Shown here: piece after piece, positions 5,665 to 8,510 of the stretch
Layout: the number at the start of each line of letters is the position of its first letter
How positions within the stretch are numbered: the first letter of the stretch is position 1
Assembly: GCA_913050645.1 (NCBI GenBank)
Contig: CAJXAG010000039.1
Coordinates: forward strand, 1-8,510
Direction: 5' to 3'
DNA from: an uncultured bacterium
GTDB taxonomy: Bacteria > Patescibacteriota > Minisyncoccia > Phycocordibacterales > UBA918
DNA length: 8,510 bases
Notes under the pieces: model-generated
What the model saw: the letters and a program-made list of their open reading frames with translations, nothing else
Told to the model about the DNA's origin: nothing
Databases searched by the model: none
Made by a program: the position numbers and the translations under genes

Positions 5665-6048
5665 TTATAGTGAATCAATCACGCGTATAAGCTTGTTTTC
5701 AACTGCACCAGCAACCTGCGCAATGGCGTCGTTCTCAACTGCATTCATAGCCGCACTTGGGAGCATGGCTGAAACATGTACATCGGCACCTGTCTGATAG
5801 ACAATGACATTACACGGCAGCAAAAGGCCTATCTCCTTTTCTGCTTCAAGTGCCTGGTGTGCAAATTGTGGGTTACAAGCACCAAGAATGGTGTAGTTCT
5901 CGTAATCGACATCAAGCTTTTTCTTCATGGTGGCTTTCACGTCGATAGTGGTAAGGACCCCAAAGCCTTCGCTCGCAAGTGCCTGGGTTACTTTGGCAAT
6001 CGCTTCCTCGAAAGGAAGCTCGACAATTTTGCTGTATCCGTATTTCAT
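5665..6048 (-). CDS. DUF302 domain protein
   Basis: Small soluble protein of the DUF302 family. The family's function is not settled, but its genes are often found beside sulfur and thiol stress genes. Characteristic segments: 'GFGVLTTIDVKATMKKKL' (28-45), 'LGACNP' (55-60), a helix A-L-x-A-E (66-70), and 'IGLLLPCNVIVYQ' (73-85). Cys58 and Cys79 sit in these conserved positions and could be redox-active or ligand-binding. The protein has no signal peptide; 127 aa is the normal full domain. It starts 8 nt after the stop of the upstream membrane-protein gene, with no clear Shine-Dalgarno, so the two are probably one transcript from the promoter near 6388-6417. Its last 14 codons are duplicated at 4624-4669. 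Confidence 0.88.
   Translation of the reverse strand: MKYGYSKIVELPFEEAIAKVTQALASEGFGVLTTIDVKATMKKKLDVDYENYTILGACNPQFAHQALEAEKEIGLLLPCNVIVYQTGADVHVSAMLPSAAMNAVENDAIAQVAGAVENKLIRVIDSL
5666..5710 (-). repeat. 45-bp direct repeat within the DUF302 3' end (partner of 4625-4669)
   Basis: 44 of 45 bases match 4625-4669, offset 1041 bp, same orientation. This copy is part of the intact DUF302 gene. The two copies bracket the deacetylase gene with its promoter and terminator, a layout like the duplicated 3' end left when an element integrates into a gene's tail. Confidence 0.9.
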
Positions 6049-6056
6049 ATTTTGTT

Positions 6057-6308
6057 TTATTTCTTAGTTATCAGCCAATTGTACACGAGGGCAAAGGCGT
6101 AAAGAATAACGAAGCTGATAACTGCTGCTTCTAGCATTCCGCCAATAATTCCGCCAAGTGAGGGGGAGAAGAACATGTGCCACTGTTCCATCATGGCGAC
6201 CGCATTCTGATACATGCCGAGATTGCCCAGAATCCCCATTATAAGCATACCCGCTGCAGCGACAATCGCAGCAGCAAAACCCAGTGAGTTTGCGTGTAGT
6301 GTTTTCAT
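6057..6308 (-). CDS. small two-helix membrane protein, DUF5676-like
   Basis: An 83-residue membrane protein with two long hydrophobic segments (about 10-32 and 50-78) joined by a loop containing 'MEQWHMFFSPSLGG'. The start 'LHANSLGFAAAIVAAAGMLIMG' and the G-G-x2-G-G-M-L-E-A second helix resemble the DUF5676 family, whose role is unknown; I rate that match moderate. It is first in a minus-strand pair with DUF302, divergent from the repressor remnant and the YeeE/YedE genes, and reached by the operator-overlapped promoter through a leader of about 70 nt. No Shine-Dalgarno is evident at the ATG, but the starting MKTLHA is the only reasonable start before the first helix. Confidence 0.75.
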   Translation of the reverse strand: MKTLHANSLGFAAAIVAAAGMLIMGILGNLGMYQNAVAMMEQWHMFFSPSLGGIIGGMLEAAVISFVILYAFALVYNWLITKK

Positions 6309-6362
6309 AATTAGATTTTGTAGTTAGAGTTTGTATAATCGGTACTTTGTGGCAATGACCAC

Positions 6363-6392
6363 TTGACACCTAATACCCAATGGGGGTATTAT
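6363..6392 (+). promoter_or_regulatory. plus-strand promoter of the repressor remnant and YeeE/YedE genes
   Basis: TTGACA (6363-6368), an 18-nt spacer and TATTAT (6387-6392). The CsoR-type palindrome fills the spacer and covers the -10. The expected transcription start is within a few bases of the ATG at 6401, so the message would be nearly leaderless. Confidence 0.75.
6371..6391. promoter_or_regulatory. CsoR/CstR-family operator palindrome
   Basis: TAATACCC (6371-6378), 5-nt spacer AATGG, GGGTATTA (6384-6391): a perfect 8-bp inverted repeat of the A/T-flanked, G/C-tract type bound by CsoR-family repressors. It overlaps the -10 boxes of both divergent promoters, so one bound repressor would silence both directions. 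Confidence 0.8.
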
Positions 6393-6417
6393 AACAACAT
6401 ATGAAAAAGGAAGTCAA
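6388..6417 (-). promoter_or_regulatory. minus-strand promoter of the DUF5676-like and DUF302 genes
   Basis: On the minus strand TTGACT (complement of 6412-6417), 18-nt spacer and perfect TATAAT (complement of 6388-6393). The -10 overlaps the operator, and the -35 lies inside the start of the repressor remnant. Confidence 0.75.
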
Positions 6418-6674
6418 GCAGTCAGTGAGTTGGCCGGCGGCTTAAAATAGTTGTCAGGCAGATTAAAGGACTGCAAAAAATGGTTGATGATGAGAAGTAT
6501 TGTGTTGGTCTTATCACTCAATCGTTGGCCATTTGGAACGCGTTTGGCTCCATTGAGGACTTGATGCTTGAGAACCACCTTGCCGCCCATGTTTAGGAGC
6601 AGATGTTAAGCGGTAAGGCTAAACAGGCAACAGATGAAATAGTAAACATATATAAGTTAGCAAAGAAAAAGTAA
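6401..6674 (+). pseudogene. broken CsoR/RcnR-family metal- or thiol-sensing repressor
   Basis: The recognisable frame runs from about 6433 to TAA 6672-6674 and reads 'RRLKIVVRQIKGLQKMV' then 'DDEKYCVGLITQSLAIWNAF' and 'ENHLAAHV', a clear CsoR-family (DUF156) body. Sensor positions are kept with exact spacing: Cys in YC, His 25 residues later, and a further His 4 later, giving Cys-His-His in the place of CsoR's Cys-His-Cys. Two lesions are visible. An in-frame TAG at 6594-6596 is followed by 25 codons of plausible C-terminal helix. The only ATG after the promoter (6401) is in another frame, which stops at TAA 6442-6444, so a frameshift separates start and body. 'KIVVRQ' also departs from the usual 'KRIEGQ'. 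The remnant lies next to an intact operator and ends 1 nt before the YeeE/YedE gene. Sequencing error could explain one lesion but less easily both. Confidence 0.8.
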
Positions 6675-6675
6675 C

Positions 6676-7146
6676 ATGGAGTCATTATTTCCCTTGGGCA
6701 TTGAGCAGTATCTCGTTGGCGGTCTCTTAGTAGGAGCCGGGATTGCCTTTATCTATCTCATGACCGGTATTGTATCCGGCGTATCGACTACGTTTACCTC
6801 AACCTGGTCATTTATCTTTACTGATCCAGCCTCGTTCTTTCGTCGAGAGACATTTGTTGCCTCACGGTTGTGGAGACTTTCATTGGTTTTGGGGCTTGTG
6901 TTGGGCGGTTTGGTCTATATGATTTTCCTCAACGACGGCAATGCCACTGTGACAGCGCTCTCACCTATGCGATTGTTTTTTGGCGGTATTCTGGTTGGTA
7001 TCGGAACACGCATGGCAGCCGGCTGTCCGTCCGGACATGGCATCACTGGCAACGCCATGTTAGAGAAGTCTTCACTGGTGGCAACTGCTACGTTTTTGCT
7101 GGTTGGAATACTGGTAGCATTACTCACACAAGCAGTATTAGCGTAA
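6676..7146 (+). CDS. YeeE/YedE-family sulfur transport protein, N-terminal-half type
   Basis: Membrane protein likely to import thiosulfate or another sulfur species. At 156 aa it is half the size of a full YeeE. Hydrophobic segments lie near 12-36, 67-85, 98-116 and 132-153. The family signature 'GIGTRMAAGCPSGHGITG' (108-125) contains the conserved Cys117 thought to contact the substrate in YeeE, followed by the typical 'SLVATATFLLVGILVA'. It probably pairs with the next gene to make the full pore. The ATG follows the stop of the repressor remnant by 1 nt and has no Shine-Dalgarno, which suggests it once depended on coupling to upstream translation. The premature stops upstream could therefore affect its expression. 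Family is secure; the substrate is inferred from relatives. Confidence 0.88.
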   Translation: MESLFPLGIEQYLVGGLLVGAGIAFIYLMTGIVSGVSTTFTSTWSFIFTDPASFFRRETFVASRLWRLSLVLGLVLGGLVYMIFLNDGNATVTALSPMRLFFGGILVGIGTRMAAGCPSGHGITGNAMLEKSSLVATATFLLVGILVALLTQAVLA

Positions 7147-7147
7147 A

Positions 7148-7585
7148 ATGCCTATGACTTTTTCTAAACATATAATCATAATTCTTGGCGGCGCAGCCTT
7201 TGGTTTAGGTCTCGCGTATTCCGGGGCAGCGGTACCGGAAGTGGTACTTTCATTCTTACGACTTGAGGACCTTGGGTTGGCGTTTGTCATCGGTGGCGCT
7301 TTGTTAGTGACGTTACTCACATTTCAATTGCTTCCCAAAGTTCTGCACACACCCTTTTTTGGAGGAACGTTTACACGGCCAGCTAAACTACCGGTGTCTA
7401 AGTGGAATATTCTTGGGGCCAGTATTTTTGGTGTTGGCTGGGGTTTAACCGGTCTTTGTCCAGGTACGTCGTTTGCCGCTATTGGAATGGGTAATTGGCC
7501 GGTTCTTGCGGGTATTGTTGGGATGTTTCTCGGCGCGCTATTCTACGGTTTGCTGCGGAACCGAGGGTTAGCAGGTATAGAATAA
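7148..7585 (+). CDS. YeeE/YedE-family sulfur transport protein, second half (DUF6691-like)
   Basis: Partner of the preceding gene, starting 1 nt after its stop. This 145-aa protein has hydrophobic segments near 9-25, 42-62, 88-101 and 118-136. The start 'FGLGLAYSGAAVPEVVLSFLRL' (18-39) and the signature 'GWGLTGLCPGTSF' (97-109), with conserved Cys104, match the second-half type often found as a separate gene beside a short YeeE. The two proteins together give one Cys-containing signature each, as the two halves of a full-length YeeE do. Comparable pairs occur with CsoR-type or BigR-type persulfide regulators in other bacteria, which fits the operator and repressor remnant upstream. Confidence 0.85.
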   Translation: MPMTFSKHIIIILGGAAFGLGLAYSGAAVPEVVLSFLRLEDLGLAFVIGGALLVTLLTFQLLPKVLHTPFFGGTFTRPAKLPVSKWNILGASIFGVGWGLTGLCPGTSFAAIGMGNWPVLAGIVGMFLGALFYGLLRNRGLAGIE

Positions 7586-7686
7586 TTAAATAGGTACAGT
7601 GAGCTATATAACTGAGACATGCGCTCTAAGCTCACGATAGGAACAAAACTGGTTTTTAACCCTCATTTTGCGCGTATTATCCAATG

Positions 7687-7692
7687 TATAAT
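7687..7692 (+). promoter_or_regulatory. possible -10 box for the ZIP-like gene
   Basis: Perfect TATAAT 21 nt before the ATG at 7714; the -35 is poor. GGAG at 7706-7709 is a plausible ribosome binding site with 4-nt spacing. Confidence 0.5.
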
Positions 7693-7713
7693 CTGGTATC
7701 ATAGTGGAGAAAT

Positions 7714-8412
7714 ATGAGTACGGCATTTTTAGTTAGTCTTGCAGGTGCACTATTGCTCGGTGTTGCCCATTTTTGGAACGAACATTTTGTGGTTCCTCAG
7801 AAATTCAGGCCCATTGCGATATCTTTTGTAGCGGGGATAGCGGTCGCGTATTCATTTTTGTTTTTATTGCCTGATGTTTCTGCCCGAGCAGATCATTTTG
7901 GAAGCAGTTTATATTTTATTTTACTGGCTGGATTTGCGATAGTACATCTTTTGGAAAAATTTGCCTATCGACACTATCATGGATTAAAGAGTCAGTGGTA
8001 TGTGATGCATGCGGTAGTGCATGTTGGCATTTTATTTACTTACTACACTATAGTTGGTTCCATTTTATACGTGACCGCGTTGGTTGACATATTTGAAAGT
8101 ATTTTGTTTGTGGTGCCATTAGCTTTTTATGCCACAGTAGGAGTGATTTCGCTTGAAGAGATCCATATTAATGATACATATACAATCATCTTTCGGTGGA
8201 TCCTGTCTGCTTCTGCAGTGCTGGGAGTGCTACTGGGTCGGTTTACTGTAATAGCTGAGACGTCTGGGTACCATGCTTTGTTTGCTTTTGTGGTTGGCGG
8301 ATTTTTCTATATCATTATGATCGATTTAATTCCAACAAAAGATAAAGGCGCTCCCGCTTATTTTTTGCTTGGTGTTTTGATCTATGCGTTAGCTACTTTC
8401 TTTATATTGTAA
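7714..8412 (+). CDS. ZIP-family-like integral membrane protein lacking metal-site motifs
   Basis: A 232-residue protein with about eight hydrophobic segments. The outline follows ZIP metal transporters: 'FVAGIAVAYSFLFLLPDV' (38-55) matches their TM2, and 'FAFVVGGFFYIIMIDLIPT' (190-208) matches the penultimate helix 'aGgflyialvdLlPe'. In the middle, where ZIP proteins carry the metal site (HNxxDG in TM4, HExPHE in TM5), this protein has 'MHAVVHVGILFTYYTIV' (98-114) and 'VVPLAFYATVGVISLEEI' (133-150), so most ligands are gone. Only H99, H103, E148 and E149 remain as possible ligands. It could be a transporter with altered specificity or a ZIP-fold protein with another job. It stands alone after the YeeE/YedE pair, with its own likely promoter, and is followed by a terminator hairpin. 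Fold resemblance is moderate; function is not assigned. Confidence 0.65.
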   Translation: MSTAFLVSLAGALLLGVAHFWNEHFVVPQKFRPIAISFVAGIAVAYSFLFLLPDVSARADHFGSSLYFILLAGFAIVHLLEKFAYRHYHGLKSQWYVMHAVVHVGILFTYYTIVGSILYVTALVDIFESILFVVPLAFYATVGVISLEEIHINDTYTIIFRWILSASAVLGVLLGRFTVIAETSGYHALFAFVVGGFFYIIMIDLIPTKDKGAPAYFLLGVLIYALATFFIL

Positions 8413-8484
8413 AAAGAGGTAATCATTTTTTTGGCACCCATGCTTATTAATGTTTTGGATCGCTTCGACAGGAGTCTCGCGAAG

Positions 8485-8509
8485 ACGGAAAAACCGAAGG
8501 TTTTTCCGT
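8485..8509 (+). terminator. hairpin terminator at right edge
   Basis: ACGGAAAAACC (8485-8495) pairs perfectly with GGTTTTTCCGT (8499-8509) around a GAA loop. The A5/T5 stretches lie inside the stem. It is usable in either direction, but the window ends before any following T-run can be seen. A 5-bp stem CTTCG/CGAAG (8463-8467 with 8480-8484) abuts it. Confidence 0.65.
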
Positions 8510-8510
8510 A

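Noticed and set aside
6332..6339. TGTATAAT on the plus strand in the leader of the DUF5676-like gene, considered as a third promoter
   Set aside because: There is no suitable -35, and it would only duplicate the well-formed promoter at 6363-6392.
6594..6596. The TAG in the repressor read as a recoded sense codon
   Set aside because: TAG ends the intact ApbE gene in the same window, and a separate frameshift also damages the repressor, so decay is simpler.
7599..7635. GTGAGCT/AGCTCAC inverted repeat after the second YeeE/YedE gene
   Set aside because: A 7-bp stem with a 23-nt loop and no T-run is too weak to call a terminator or operator.
7619..7717. A 32-codon ORF (ATG 7619) whose TGA overlaps the ATG of the ZIP-like gene
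   Set aside because: It has no Shine-Dalgarno, the likely -10 box lies inside it, and the peptide shows no recognisable features.

Overview
The window looks like about 8.5 kb of a small bacterial chromosome with the standard code: TAA, TAG and TGA all end genes here, so neither UGA nor UAG appears reassigned. Genes are tightly packed, with gaps as short as 1 nt. Most starts have weak or no Shine-Dalgarno sequence, and several products are short, fused or minimal forms of larger systems. A SurA-N-like membrane-anchored protein, a minimal flavin electron-transfer operon and a split YeeE/YedE pair together suggest a Candidate Phyla Radiation (Patescibacteria) type genome. That placement is an inference from gene content, not a proof.

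Left third (1-3578, + strand): one operon-like run. It has an RnfD/NqrB-like membrane domain fused to a flavin/NAD reductase (5' end outside the window), a membrane-anchored protein with two FMN-binding (RnfG/NqrC-type) domains, an ApbE-type FAD:protein FMN transferase, and a BcrC-like PAP2 phosphatase. The first three make a compact candidate chain: NAD(P)H to FAD to membrane to covalently bound extracytoplasmic FMN.

Middle (3639-5710): a SurA-N-like anchored protein (+) is followed by an odd untranslated block with a 28-bp direct repeat, a perfect 14-bp hairpin, a possible 27-codon mini-ORF and a strong 18-bp terminator. Next is a minus-strand polysaccharide deacetylase lipoprotein with its own good promoter and terminator. 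This gene is bracketed by two 45-bp direct copies (one mismatch) of the 3' end of the DUF302 gene, so the roughly 1.04-kb segment looks like an inserted or duplicated unit.

Right part (5665-8510): a divergent module. DUF302 and a DUF5676-like small membrane protein are on the minus strand. A broken CsoR/RcnR-family repressor and two half-size YeeE/YedE sulfur-transport proteins are on the plus strand. Between them lies a 21-bp palindrome of the CsoR/CstR operator type that overlaps both divergent promoters. The repressor reading frame has a frameshift and an internal TAG although its operator is intact. The window closes with a ZIP-family-like membrane protein that has lost the usual metal-site motifs, then a terminator hairpin at the right edge.
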